Source: Paragemmobacter ruber
Lineage (GTDB): Bacteria > Pseudomonadota > Alphaproteobacteria > Rhodobacterales > Rhodobacteraceae
Assembly (NCBI RefSeq): GCF_009908315.1
Contig: NZ_JAAATW010000002.1
Coordinates: forward strand, 62,001 to 126,000
DNA: 64,000 nt
Direction of reading: 5' to 3'
Every line of letters begins with the position of its first letter. Within the stretch, counting starts at the first letter, position 1. The translations under genes and the position numbers were made by a program. The notes under the pieces were generated by a model that saw only the letters and a program-made list of their open reading frames with translations, ran no database searches and was not told where the DNA came from. Positions 14,884-23,520 of the stretch are shown here, in pieces.

Positions 14884-17711
14884 TGTTCATGATCGGCCCC
14901 GTCGGTTTCGTGACGCCCGTCCTGCTTTGGGCGCTGGTGGCGCTGCCGCTGTTGTGGCTGGTGCTGCGGGCGGTGCCGCCCGCGCCGATCCGGCGGCGGT
15001 TTCCGGGCGTGGCGCTGCTTCTGGGCCTGCAGGACGAGGATAACGAGACGGACCGCACGCCGTGGTGGCTGCTTCTGCTGCGGATGCTGGCCATTGCGGC
15101 GGCGATCATCGCCTTTGCCGGGCCGATCCTGAATCCGCGCGAGCGGGTGGCGGGAACGGGGCCGCTGTTGGTGGTGCTGGATGGTGGCTGGGCCGATGCT
15201 CGCGACTGGGGGCGGCGGATCGAGCGGGCGGGGGCCTTGGTCGAAGAGGCGGGGCGTGATGGGCGGACGGTGGCCGTGATGCGGCTGACCGATGCGCCGG
15301 AAACGGTGGCGTTTCAGGCGGCCGATGCCTGGGCGGGGCGTCTGGCGGCGCTGACGCCGCAGGCGTGGTTGCCGGGTGATCTTGAAGGATGGGCCGAGGT
15401 TCTGCCCGAGGAAGGGTTTGAGACGTTCTGGCTGTCGGACGGGCTGGATCGGCCGGGGCGGGCGGCGCTGTTCGATGCCTTGGCGGCGCGGGGGCCGGTG
15501 ACGGTGTTCCAGAGCCCGCGCCCGGTGCTGGCGCTGCATCCGGCCGGATTTGCCGATGGCGCGGTGCAGATCGCCGCCAGCCGCCTGCCCGCCGCCGATC
15601 CGCTGGCGGTGGAGGTGGTGGCGCGCGGCCCCGATCCGGCGGGGGTGGACCGGGAACTGGCGCGGGTGACGCTGGAATTCGGTCTGGGCGCGGTGCGGGG
15701 CGAGGTAGCGCTGTCGCTGCCGCCCGAATTGCGCAACCGCATCACGCGGTTCGAGATTGCGGGGCAGCGGTCGGCGGGCGCGGTCAGCCTGACGGATGAC
15801 AGTCTGAAGCGCCGTCAGGTCGCGCTGATTGGCGGGCGGGCCGACAATGCCGAGGGGCTGCAACTGCTGTCGCCCACGCATTACCTGCGGCAGGCGTTGG
15901 AACCCGTGGCCGATCTGATCGAGGGGTCGCTGACGGATGTGCTGCTGGCCAACCCGGATGTGATCGTGCTGGCCGATGTGCCGGCGCTGACGCAGGAAGA
16001 GCAGGACGCGGTGCTGGGCTGGCTGGATGGCGGCGGGCTTCTTCTGCGCTTTGCCGGTCCGCTGCTGGCGGCATCCGATGTGTCGCGTCTGTCGGAAGAT
16101 CCGCTGATGCCGGTGCGCCTGCGCGAAGGCGGGCGGATGGTGGGCGGCGCGATGAGCTGGGGTGAACCCAAGACGCTGGCGCCCTTTGCGGAAGGATCGC
16201 CCTTTTTCGGCCTGCCCGTATCGGATGAGGTGCAGGTGACGGCGCAGGTTCTGGCCCAGCCGGACCCCGAGCTTGCGGCGCGCACCATCGCCTCGCTCGA
16301 GGATGGGACGCCACTGGTGACGCGCAAGGAGGTGGGGCAGGGGCAGGTGGTGCTGTTCCATGTCACCGCCAATGCGGAATGGTCCACGCTGCCCCTGTCG
16401 GGCCTGTTCGTGCAGATGCTGGAACGGATGGCCGTGTCCACCCGGCCCGCCGCGCCGGGGGCGGCGGATCTGGCGGGGCAGGTCTGGGTGCCGGAGGTGT
16501 TGCTGGATGCCTATGGCGCGTCGGGCGACGCGGGCGAGATGTCGGGTGTCGAAGGCGCGGCGCTGGCCGAGGCGATTGCCACGGGGCCGGGCCCGGCCTT
16601 GCCGCCCGGGCTTTATGCCGGGGCGGAGCGGCGCGTGGCGCTGAACGCGGTCGGGGCCGGGACGGAACTGGTCGCGGCGACATGGCCCGCGGGGACACCG
16701 ATCGAAGGGTTGGACATGGCACAGGAGCAGGTGTTGAAGGGCTGGTTCCTGTCGGCGGCGCTGGCGGCGCTGATGATCGACATTCTGGCCGCGCTGTGGA
16801 TTTCGGGGCGGCTGTCGGGGCTGCGGCGGGGGATGGCGGTGATCGCGCTGGCGCTGCTGGCGCTGGCGCCCGCGCCCGGCGTGCAGGCGCAGGAGGCCCC
16901 CGCGCAGGACGCGCCCGCACAGGACGCGCCTCTTGAACCGCTGGACCCGGAGGAAGAGGCGCTGGCGCTTGAGGCGACGACGGCGGTGGTGCTGGCCCAT
17001 GTGCTGACAGGTGACGCGCAGCTGGATCAGGTGGCCGAGGCGGGTTTGCGCGGGTTGGGCGAGCGGCTGTGGGAACGCACCTCGATCGAACCCGAGGCGC
17101 CGGTTGGCGTGGATATCGAACGGGACGAGCTGGCCTTCTTCCCTTTTCTCTATTGGCCCGTGTCGGCGAGCCAGCCGCTGCCTTCGGCCAATGCCTATCG
17201 CAAGCTGAACGATTATCTGCGCACGGGCGGTATGATCCTGTTTGACACGCGCGACAGCGATGTGGCCCGTGCAGGCGGCAGCACGCCCGAGGGGCAGCAT
17301 CTGCAACGCATCGCGGCAGGGCTGAACATACCGCCGCTGGAACAGGTGCCCGCCGATCATGTGCTGACGCGCACCTTCTATCTTCTGCAGGATTTCCCGG
17401 GCCGTTTCGGTGGCGCGGCGGTCTGGGTGGAAGCCGCGCCCCCGGATGCCGAACAGGTGGAGGGGATGCCGTTTCGCAACCTGAATGACGGGGTGACGCC
17501 GGTGGTGATCGGCGGCAATGACTGGGCGGCGGCCTGGGCGGTGGATGAGATGGGGGTGCCGATGTTCCCCGTGGGCCGCGGTTTCGCGGGCGAGCGTCAG
17601 CGCGAGATGGCGAACCGTTTCGGGGTCAACCTGATCATGCATGTGCTGACGGGGAATTATAAATCGGATCAGGTGCATGTCCCCGCGCTTCTGGAAAGGT
17701 TGGGGCAATGA
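14883..17711 (+). CDS. BatA-like membrane protein with C-terminal DUF4159 domain
   Basis: A 942-aa protein. The N-terminus is the aerotolerance-regulator (BatA) membrane anchor: FVTPVLLWALVALPLLWLVLRAVPPAPIRRRFP, then a second helix WWLLLLRMLAIAAAIIAFAGPI. A large extracytoplasmic region follows with VWA/glutamine-amidotransferase-like strands (LLVVLDGGWADARDW and DVIVLADVPALTQEEQDAVLGWLDGGG). Another membrane segment near residues 630-690 ends with a VQAQ stretch that resembles an internal signal-cleavage site. The last ~200 residues form DUF4159 (FFPFLYWPV, LNDYLRTGGMILFDTRD). It starts TGATG on the DUF58 stop and overlaps the next gene by 4 bp. Function unknown. Confidence 0.85.
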   Translation: MFMIGPVGFVTPVLLWALVALPLLWLVLRAVPPAPIRRRFPGVALLLGLQDEDNETDRTPWWLLLLRMLAIAAAIIAFAGPILNPRERVAGTGPLLVVLDGGWADARDWGRRIERAGALVEEAGRDGRTVAVMRLTDAPETVAFQAADAWAGRLAALTPQAWLPGDLEGWAEVLPEEGFETFWLSDGLDRPGRAALFDALAARGPVTVFQSPRPVLALHPAGFADGAVQIAASRLPAADPLAVEVVARGPDPAGVDRELARVTLEFGLGAVRGEVALSLPPELRNRITRFEIAGQRSAGAVSLTDDSLKRRQVALIGGRADNAEGLQLLSPTHYLRQALEPVADLIEGSLTDVLLANPDVIVLADVPALTQEEQDAVLGWLDGGGLLLRFAGPLLAASDVSRLSEDPLMPVRLREGGRMVGGAMSWGEPKTLAPFAEGSPFFGLPVSDEVQVTAQVLAQPDPELAARTIASLEDGTPLVTRKEVGQGQVVLFHVTANAEWSTLPLSGLFVQMLERMAVSTRPAAPGAADLAGQVWVPEVLLDAYGASGDAGEMSGVEGAALAEAIATGPGPALPPGLYAGAERRVALNAVGAGTELVAATWPAGTPIEGLDMAQEQVLKGWFLSAALAALMIDILAALWISGRLSGLRRGMAVIALALLALAPAPGVQAQEAPAQDAPAQDAPLEPLDPEEEALALEATTAVVLAHVLTGDAQLDQVAEAGLRGLGERLWERTSIEPEAPVGVDIERDELAFFPFLYWPVSASQPLPSANAYRKLNDYLRTGGMILFDTRDSDVARAGGSTPEGQHLQRIAAGLNIPPLEQVPADHVLTRTFYLLQDFPGRFGGAAVWVEAAPPDAEQVEGMPFRNLNDGVTPVVIGGNDWAAAWAVDEMGVPMFPVGRGFAGERQREMANRFGVNLIMHVLTGNYKSDQVHVPALLERLGQ

Positions 17712-19786
17712 CGGGTGCGCTTGTCCTTGATCCGCTTGTCCCTTGGCCGGTGCTGCTGGGGCTTGCGGGTTTTGCCGCCGTCCTGCTGGTGCTTGCGGTG
17801 TGGCGGGGATTGTCGGGCTGGTGGCTGCGCGGGCTGACGGCGGTGGTGGTGCTGGCGGCGATCGCCAACCCGTCGCTGCAGGAGGAGGAGCGGGCGGGTC
17901 TGTCCGACATCGTGCTTCTGGTGGTGGATGACAGCGCCAGTCAGGGCCTTGGCGACCGCGCGGCACAGGTGGAGGCCGCCATCGCCGAGGTGGAGGCCGA
18001 GGTGGCGCGGCTGGACAATACCGAGTTGCGCATCCGCCGCTTTGCCGACGCGCCCGAGGATGCCGGATCGCTGGCCATGACGGCCCTTGCGGAACTGATG
18101 TCCGAGGAGCCGCGCGCCCGCGTGGCGGGGGCCATGATCATCACCGACGGGCAGGTGCATGATGTGGAACTGGCGCCCGCGCTGCCTGCGCCCCTGCATG
18201 TGCTGCTGACGGGGCGCGAGGCGGATTGGGATCGGCGCCTGATCGTGAAGAACGCGCCTGCCTTCGCCATTCTGGACGAAGAGGTGATGCTGACCCTGCG
18301 GATCGAAGATCAGGGCGCCGCGCCGGGCGAAACCGAGGTGGACCTGACCATCGCCGTGGATGACAGCGCGCCGCAGACCTTTCGTGTGCCGGTGGGCGAA
18401 GATCTGGACCTGCCCGTGACGCTGCCGCATGGCGGGATGAATGTGCTGCAGTTTTCAACCCCTGCGGCCGAGGGTGAGCTGACGGACCGCAACAACGCCG
18501 CCGTGGTGCAGATCAACGGGGTGCGGGACCGGCTGCGCGTGCTGCTGGTGTCGGGCGAGCCGCATGCGGGGGAGCGCGTCTGGCGCAACCTGCTGAAGTC
18601 GGATGCGAGCGTCGATCTGGTGCATTTCACCATCCTGCGCCCGCCGGAAAAGCAGGACGGCATCCCGGTGACGGAATTGTCGCTGATCGCCTTTCCGACG
18701 CGGGAACTGTTCGTCGAGAAGATCGAGGAATTCGATCTGATCGTGTTTGACCGCTATCGGATGCGGGGCATCCTGCCGATGTCCTATCTGGAAAACGTCG
18801 CGCAATATGTGCGCAATGGCGGCACCGTGCTGGTGGCGGCGGGGCCGGAATTCGGGGCGGTGGATTCGCTCTGGCGGTCGCCCTTGGCCGAGGTGCTGCC
18901 GGTGGAACCCACCGCGCGGGTGATCGAGGGGGGCTTCCGCCCCGCGCTGACGGATCTGGGGCATCGCCATCCGGTGACCGAGGGGCTGGAGGATCTGGCG
19001 CCCGAAGGCGGCTGGGGCCGCTGGTTCCGGCAGATCGACGTGGTGCCGCGCGCGGGGCAGGTGGTGATGTCGGGCGCCGAGGATCGGCCGCTTCTGGTGC
19101 TGGACCGCGTGGGCGAGGGGCGGGTGGCGGTGCTGGCCTCTGACCACGCCTGGCTTTGGGGGCGCGGGTATGAGGGCGGCGGCCCGCAACTGGAGATGCT
19201 GCGGCGGCTGGCGCATTGGATGCTGAAGGAGCCCGAACTGGAGGAAGAGGCGCTGACCGCCACCACCAGCGGGCAGGATCTGACGGTGACGCGCCGCTCC
19301 ATCGCCGAGGAACCGCCGGGCGATCTGACGATCACCGGGCCGGACGGGGCGCAGGTGGTGCTGCCCATGACGGAGGTTGGGCCGGGGCGCTATGAGCTGG
19401 TCTGGCAGGCGCCGATGATGGGGCTTTACCGGCTGGAACAGGGGGATCTCACGCGGGTGGTGGCGGTGGGTCCGTCGGCGCCGCGCGAATTCGTGGAGAC
19501 CATCGCCACAGGTGCGGTGCTGGAGCCGGTGGTGACGCCCACGAATGGCGGGATCGTGCGGCTGGAGGACGGGATGCCCGATATCCGCACGGTGCGCGAA
19601 GGGCGGCCCGCGGCGGGGCGCGGCTGGATCGGGATCACGCCGCGCGAGGCCTATGTGACGCAGGACCTGACCATAGCGCCGCTGCTGCCCGGTTGGATCT
19701 GGCTGTTGCTGGCGGCGGGTCTTGCGGTGGCGGCGTGGCTGATCGAAGGGCGGCGGGGGGCAAAGCGGATCAGCCCCGCAGCATGA
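17708..19786 (+). CDS. Membrane protein of the MoxR operon (VWA/glutamine-amidotransferase-like extracytoplasmic domain)
   Basis: A 692-aa protein, last gene of the moxR cluster, starting ATGA on the previous stop. Two N-terminal helices (PWPVLLGLAGFAAVLLVLAVW and WWLRGLTAVVVLAAIANP) are followed by DIVLLVVDDSASQ, which resembles a VWA MIDAS start (DDSAS), and by Ig-like strands. A class-I amidotransferase-like domain follows (RVLLVSGEPHAGERVWRN; YVRNGGTVLVAAGPEF). A C-terminal helix (LLPGWIWLLLAAGLAVAAWLIEGRRG) anchors it. It is likely an envelope-facing partner of MoxR/DUF58. Its 3' end overlaps the convergent DUF599 gene by 17 bp. Confidence 0.8.
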   Translation: MTGALVLDPLVPWPVLLGLAGFAAVLLVLAVWRGLSGWWLRGLTAVVVLAAIANPSLQEEERAGLSDIVLLVVDDSASQGLGDRAAQVEAAIAEVEAEVARLDNTELRIRRFADAPEDAGSLAMTALAELMSEEPRARVAGAMIITDGQVHDVELAPALPAPLHVLLTGREADWDRRLIVKNAPAFAILDEEVMLTLRIEDQGAAPGETEVDLTIAVDDSAPQTFRVPVGEDLDLPVTLPHGGMNVLQFSTPAAEGELTDRNNAAVVQINGVRDRLRVLLVSGEPHAGERVWRNLLKSDASVDLVHFTILRPPEKQDGIPVTELSLIAFPTRELFVEKIEEFDLIVFDRYRMRGILPMSYLENVAQYVRNGGTVLVAAGPEFGAVDSLWRSPLAEVLPVEPTARVIEGGFRPALTDLGHRHPVTEGLEDLAPEGGWGRWFRQIDVVPRAGQVVMSGAEDRPLLVLDRVGEGRVAVLASDHAWLWGRGYEGGGPQLEMLRRLAHWMLKEPELEEEALTATTSGQDLTVTRRSIAEEPPGDLTITGPDGAQVVLPMTEVGPGRYELVWQAPMMGLYRLEQGDLTRVVAVGPSAPREFVETIATGAVLEPVVTPTNGGIVRLEDGMPDIRTVREGRPAAGRGWIGITPREAYVTQDLTIAPLLPGWIWLLLAAGLAVAAWLIEGRRGAKRISPAA

Positions 19787-20459
19787 CATCGCGCGAGTGG
19801 GAGGCGAATTCGCGGCGCATCAGCACGGCGGCGGCGGCGCATCCGGCCAGTGCAAGGCCATAAGGGCCGAACAGCCACCCCAGCGCGCCCAGCGCAAAGT
19901 AGATCGACCGCAGCCCCCGGTTGAAGCTGCGCGCGCCGGTGATGTTGATCTCGGCCGCCTGTGCCGCGCGGGGCAGGGCCTTGGGATCGGCGGGGTTGTT
20001 GGGCACCGCCCCCATCAGGATCGAGCAATAGCCGAACAGCCGATGCGCCCAGACGAACTTGAGCAGCGCATTGGCGAGAAAGGCGATGACAAGGATCATC
20101 TTCATCTCGATCTGCGGCCCGGCCTGACCGAGCGTCAGGTCGGCGGCCAGCCCTTCGACCCGTTCGGAATTGCCGATCAGCGCCACGCCGCCTCCGATGG
20201 CGATCATGCAGGCCGAAGCGAAGAAGGCGGTGCCCTGGCGCAGGCTGTCGATCAGCGTGGCGTCGAAGATGCGCGGCTGGCGGGTGACGAATTCGGCCAT
20301 CCAGTCGCGCCGGTACTGCTTCATCAGGACCGAGACAGAGGGCAGGCGCGCGGGCGGGTTCTCGATGATCCAGCCGCAGGCCACCCAGAGCAGGACATAA
20401 AGGCCCACGGCGATCATGTCCGGGCCGGTCAGCGTGCCGATGTGGAACGGTATGGTCAT
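19770..20459 (-). CDS. DUF599 family membrane protein
   Basis: A 229-aa integral membrane protein. Four or so hydrophobic segments are visible (GPDMIAVGLYVLLWVACGW; TAFFASACMIAIGGGVAL; MKMILVIAFLANALLKFVW; and the C-terminal SIYFALGALGWLFGPYGLALAGC). The conserved DUF599 stretch MKQYRRDWMAEFVTRQPRIFDATLIDSLRQG is present. Function unknown. A start 12 codons further upstream (20495) is possible; neither has a strong ribosome site. It is divergent from glcD. Its 3' end overlaps the last gene of the MoxR operon by 17 bp in convergent orientation. Confidence 0.8.
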   Translation of the reverse strand: MTIPFHIGTLTGPDMIAVGLYVLLWVACGWIIENPPARLPSVSVLMKQYRRDWMAEFVTRQPRIFDATLIDSLRQGTAFFASACMIAIGGGVALIGNSERVEGLAADLTLGQAGPQIEMKMILVIAFLANALLKFVWAHRLFGYCSILMGAVPNNPADPKALPRAAQAAEINITGARSFNRGLRSIYFALGALGWLFGPYGLALAGCAAAAVLMRREFASHSRDVMLRG

Positions 20460-20502
20460 GGCAGAATGGTTAGGCCGTGGCTTGGTGCTTGTCATCCCGG
20501 CA

Positions 20503-20527
20503 AATTGGTTATATCTTTTTACCAATT
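20503..20527. promoter_or_regulatory. Inverted repeat upstream of glcD (candidate GntR-type operator)
   Basis: AATTGGT (20503-20509) and ACCAATT (20521-20527) are perfect 7-bp inverted arms around an AT-rich 11-bp spacer, about 30 bp before the glcD ATG. TTGGT/ACCAA half-sites are typical of FCD-type GntR regulators of glycolate and lactate oxidase genes (GlcC, LldR), though those usually have a shorter spacer. No glcC gene is present in the window. The repeat could equally overlap the glcD or DUF599 promoter. Confidence 0.5.
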
Positions 20528-20557
20528 CAGCCAGGCCATCCAGAGAGGACCCAAGCG

Positions 20558-21991
20558 ATGGAGATGCCCCTTCCCGATCCGGCGATTCTCGCGAAGCGGG
20601 AAAGGATCGTCGCCCGCCTGGCTGCGGTGCTGCCCGAGGATGCGCTGATCACCGATCCGGCCGAAACGCGGGCCTATGAATGTGATGCCTTGACCGCCTA
20701 TCGCTGCCTGCCCATGGCGGTGGTTCTGCCGCGCACGACCGAAGAGGTGGCCGCGGTGATGCGGGAATGTCATGCCGAGGGGGTGAAGGTGATCCCGCGC
20801 GGGGCGGGCACGTCGCTGGCGGGCGGGTCGCTGCCCACGCCGGATGCGGTGATCCTTGGCGTGGCGCGGATGAATGGCGTGGTCGAGACGGATTACGCCA
20901 ACCGTTTCATCCGGGTGCAGGCCGGGCGGACCAACCTTTCGGTGACGGGCGCGGTGGAGGCGGAGGGGTTCTTCTATGCCCCCGATCCGTCCAGCCAGCT
21001 GGCCTGCGCGATTGCCGGGAACATCGGGATGAATTCGGGCGGGGCGCATTGCCTGAAATACGGGGTCACGACGAACAACCTGCTGGGTGTGACCATGGTC
21101 ACGATGACGGGCGAGGTGGTGCAGATCGGCGGGCCTTACATGGATGCGCCCGGTCTTGATCTTTTGGGGGTGATCTGCGGGTCCGAGGGGCAGTTGGGCG
21201 TGGTGACGGAGGCGTGGTTGCGCATCCTGCCCAAGCCCGAAGGCGCGCGCCCGGTGCTGATGGGCTTCACCTCGAACGAGGTGGCGGGGGCCTGCGTGTC
21301 CGACATCATCAAGGGCGGGCTCTTGCCGGTGGCAATCGAATTCATGGACCGCCCCTGCATCGAGGCGACAGAGGCCTTTGCCAAGGCGGGATACCCCGAT
21401 TGCGAGGCGCTGCTGATCGTGGAAGTGGAGGGAAGCCCCGCCGAGATTGACGAGCAGCTGGCGCGGATCAAGGCCATCGCCGCGCGTCACAACCCGGTGG
21501 CCTATCGCGAGGCCGAAACCGAGGATCAGGCCAAGCGCATCTGGCTGGGCCGCAAATCGGCCTTCGGCGCGATGGGGCAGATGGGGGATTACATCTGCCT
21601 TGATGGCACGATCCCGGTTTCCGAACTGGCCTTTGTCCTGCGCCGGATCGGGGAGTTGACGGAAAGCTACGGGCTGCGGGTGGCGAATGTGTTCCATGCC
21701 GGGGATGGCAACATGCACCCGCTGATCATCTTCAACGCCAACCAGCCGGGCGATCTGGAAAAGGCCGAAGCGCTGGGCGCGGATATCCTGAAGCTGTGCG
21801 TCGAGGTGGGCGGCTGCCTGACCGGCGAGCATGGCGTGGGCGTGGAAAAGCGCGACCTGATGCCGGTGCAGTTTTCCGACACGGATATGGAGGCGCAGCT
21901 GAGGGTGAAGGATGTGTTCGATCCCGGCTGGCTGCTGAACCCGGCGAAGGTGTTTCCGCTTTATGTAACGGCCAGCCGTCGCGCGGCCTGA
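20558..21991 (+). CDS. glcD: Glycolate oxidase subunit GlcD (FAD-linked)
   Basis: A 477-aa FAD-binding PCMH/VAO-type subunit that oxidises glycolate to glyoxylate. The FAD-binding motif is PRGAGTSLAGGSLPT. YAPDPSSQLACAIAGNIGMNSGGAHCLKYGVTTNNLLG follows, and the C-terminal FAD-oxidase domain has FHAGDGNMHPLIIFN and GGCLTGEHGVGVEKR. The ATG at 20558 has AGAGAGGAC upstream. It is the first gene of glcD-glcE-membrane protein-glcF. The 115 bp before glcE holds a composite hairpin repeat that may adjust downstream expression. Confidence 0.96.
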   Translation: MEMPLPDPAILAKRERIVARLAAVLPEDALITDPAETRAYECDALTAYRCLPMAVVLPRTTEEVAAVMRECHAEGVKVIPRGAGTSLAGGSLPTPDAVILGVARMNGVVETDYANRFIRVQAGRTNLSVTGAVEAEGFFYAPDPSSQLACAIAGNIGMNSGGAHCLKYGVTTNNLLGVTMVTMTGEVVQIGGPYMDAPGLDLLGVICGSEGQLGVVTEAWLRILPKPEGARPVLMGFTSNEVAGACVSDIIKGGLLPVAIEFMDRPCIEATEAFAKAGYPDCEALLIVEVEGSPAEIDEQLARIKAIAARHNPVAYREAETEDQAKRIWLGRKSAFGAMGQMGDYICLDGTIPVSELAFVLRRIGELTESYGLRVANVFHAGDGNMHPLIIFNANQPGDLEKAEALGADILKLCVEVGGCLTGEHGVGVEKRDLMPVQFSDTDMEAQLRVKDVFDPGWLLNPAKVFPLYVTASRRAA

Positions 21992-22001
21992 GGCTGTGGG
22001 A

Positions 22002-22046
22002 CCGGGGGTTTTGCACCCCCGGACCCCCGCAGGATATTTGGACAAC
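22002..22046 (+). repeat. Composite intergenic element (copy c), inside the glc operon
   Basis: CCGGGGGT (22002-22009) and ACCCCCGG (22015-22022) form a perfect 8-bp hairpin. It is followed by ACCCCCGCAGG and ATATTTGGACAA (to 22046). CCCCCGGACCCCCG is identical to copy a at 2959-3010, read on its minus strand. It lies between glcD and glcE and ends before the glcE ribosome site. Confidence 0.65.
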
Positions 22047-22106
22047 GGGGAATGGGGCAGGGTCTTTCTTTCCCGCAGGGTGAGAGCCCGAGATGGAGGT
22101 GCGGGC

Positions 22107-23198
22107 ATGCGGCCGGGGAGTGAGGCGGAACTGGCGGAACTGGTGCGCGTGGCCAATGCGCCCTTGGCGCTGCGTGGCGGCGGGACGCGGGGGATTGGCG
22201 CGGTTGGTCCTGCCGAGGTGTTGGAGACCGGGGGGCTGGCCGGGATCACGCTTTATGAACCCGGTGCGTTGACGCTGGTGGTGCGGGCGGGGACGCCTTT
22301 GGCCGAGGTGGAGTCGGCGCTGGCGGCCGAGGGGCAGCGCCTGCCATTCGAGCCGCCGGATCTGCGCGGGCTGCTGGGCCGGGGTGGGGAGAGCACCATC
22401 GGCGGCGTCGTGGCCGCCAATGCCAGCGGGCCGCGGCGCGTGCAGGCGGGGGCCTGCCGGGACAGCCTGATCGGGGTGCGCTTTGTGGATGGCACGGGGA
22501 ACGTGATCCGCAATGGCGGGCGGGTGATGAAGAACGTGACGGGGATTGATCTGGTAAAACTGATGGCCGGATCGCATGGCACGCTGGGGGTGATCACGGA
22601 GGTGGCCTTCAAACTGCTGCCCGCGCCCGAGATGCAGGCGACGCTGGCTCTGGCCGGGCTGGATGACGGGCAGGCGGTGGCGGCCATGGCGGCGGCGCTT
22701 GGGTCGCCCTATGACGTGACGGGCGCTGCGCATCTGCCGGGGCGCGGCACGTTTCTGCGGCTGGAAGGGTTCGAGACATCGGTGCGCTATCGGGCGCGGG
22801 AATTGGCGCGGGTGCTGGGGCGGTTCGGCGCGGTGGCCGAGGTGGATGGCGCTGTCTGGGCCGAACTGCGGGACGTGGCACCGTTCCACGGGATGCCGGG
22901 CGATGTGTGGCGGCTGTCGGTGGTGCCGTCCGACGCGCCCGGGCTGGTGGCGCGGGCGGGGGCAGAGGCGGCGCTTTACGATTGGGGGGGCGGGCTGGTC
23001 TGGCTGCGCATGGCGCCGGGGGTGGATCTGCGCGCGCGGCTAGGGGTGTTTCAGGGCCATGCGACGCGGGTCCGGGGCGCCGGGCCGGGGCCGGCCTTTC
23101 CGCCGGAGCCGGCGGCGGTGGCGGCGCTGAGCGCCGGGCTGCGGGCCAAGTTCGATCCCAAGGGGCTGTTCAATCCCGGCGTGATGGTGGGCGCCTGA
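22107..23198 (+). CDS. glcE: Glycolate oxidase subunit GlcE (FAD-binding)
   Basis: A 363-aa second FAD-domain subunit of glycolate oxidase. PLALRGGGTRGIG forms the N-terminal FAD loop. FEPPDLRGLLGRGGESTIGGVVAANASGPRRVQAGACRDSLIGVRFVDGTG and the GGRVMKNVTGIDLVKLMAGSHGTLGVITE region match GlcE. The C-terminus has the KFDPKGLFNPG motif of the family. The start at 22107 is fixed by GGAGGT 6 nt upstream; reading frame further upstream covers the intergenic hairpin and is not protein-like. It ends one base before the small membrane-protein gene. Confidence 0.95.
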   Translation: MRPGSEAELAELVRVANAPLALRGGGTRGIGAVGPAEVLETGGLAGITLYEPGALTLVVRAGTPLAEVESALAAEGQRLPFEPPDLRGLLGRGGESTIGGVVAANASGPRRVQAGACRDSLIGVRFVDGTGNVIRNGGRVMKNVTGIDLVKLMAGSHGTLGVITEVAFKLLPAPEMQATLALAGLDDGQAVAAMAAALGSPYDVTGAAHLPGRGTFLRLEGFETSVRYRARELARVLGRFGAVAEVDGAVWAELRDVAPFHGMPGDVWRLSVVPSDAPGLVARAGAEAALYDWGGGLVWLRMAPGVDLRARLGVFQGHATRVRGAGPGPAFPPEPAAVAALSAGLRAKFDPKGLFNPGVMVGA

Positions 23199-23199
23199 G

Positions 23200-23511
23200 A
23201 TGGCGCTGGTCCTTATCCTTTATCCGCTGGCGGTTTATGCGTCGCTCTGTCTGCTGCCGCGCGGGCGGGCGGGGTTGGGCATCGCGCTTGCCGGGGCGGC
23301 GTTGGCGGTGGTCTGGCTGATGCATGATCCCGTGACGGATGACGGGTTCACCCGGTTTCTGGTGATCCTAGGCGCGCTTCCCGTGGTGCTGGCGGCGGTC
23401 GCGCAGGGGGTGCGCGGCCTGATCGGGCCGGAGGCGCCGGGCTGGCTCTGGCCGGCGATCGCCGTGGGCCTTGGCCTTTCGGGGCTGCTTTTGTTCATCC
23501 TGATGCTGTGA
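23200..23511 (+). CDS. Small integral membrane protein within the glycolate oxidase operon
   Basis: A 103-aa, almost entirely hydrophobic protein with three predicted membrane helices (MALVLILYPLAVYASLCLLP plus GLGIALAGAALAVVWLM; FLVILGALPVVLAAVAQGV; WLWPAIAVGLGLSGLLLFILML). No family recognised. It begins one base after the glcE stop and ends 9 bp before glcF, so it is certainly cotranscribed. A role as membrane anchor or assembly factor for GlcDEF is an inference from position only. Confidence 0.75.
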   Translation: MALVLILYPLAVYASLCLLPRGRAGLGIALAGAALAVVWLMHDPVTDDGFTRFLVILGALPVVLAAVAQGVRGLIGPEAPGWLWPAIAVGLGLSGLLLFILML

Positions 23512-23520
23512 GGGTCACCG

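Noticed and set aside
14814-17966. 1050-codon minus-strand open frame opposite the BatA/DUF4159 gene
   Set aside because: Arg/His/Gln/Pro-rich low-complexity translation typical of an antisense shadow; the plus strand has clear BatA and DUF4159 domains and coupled starts.
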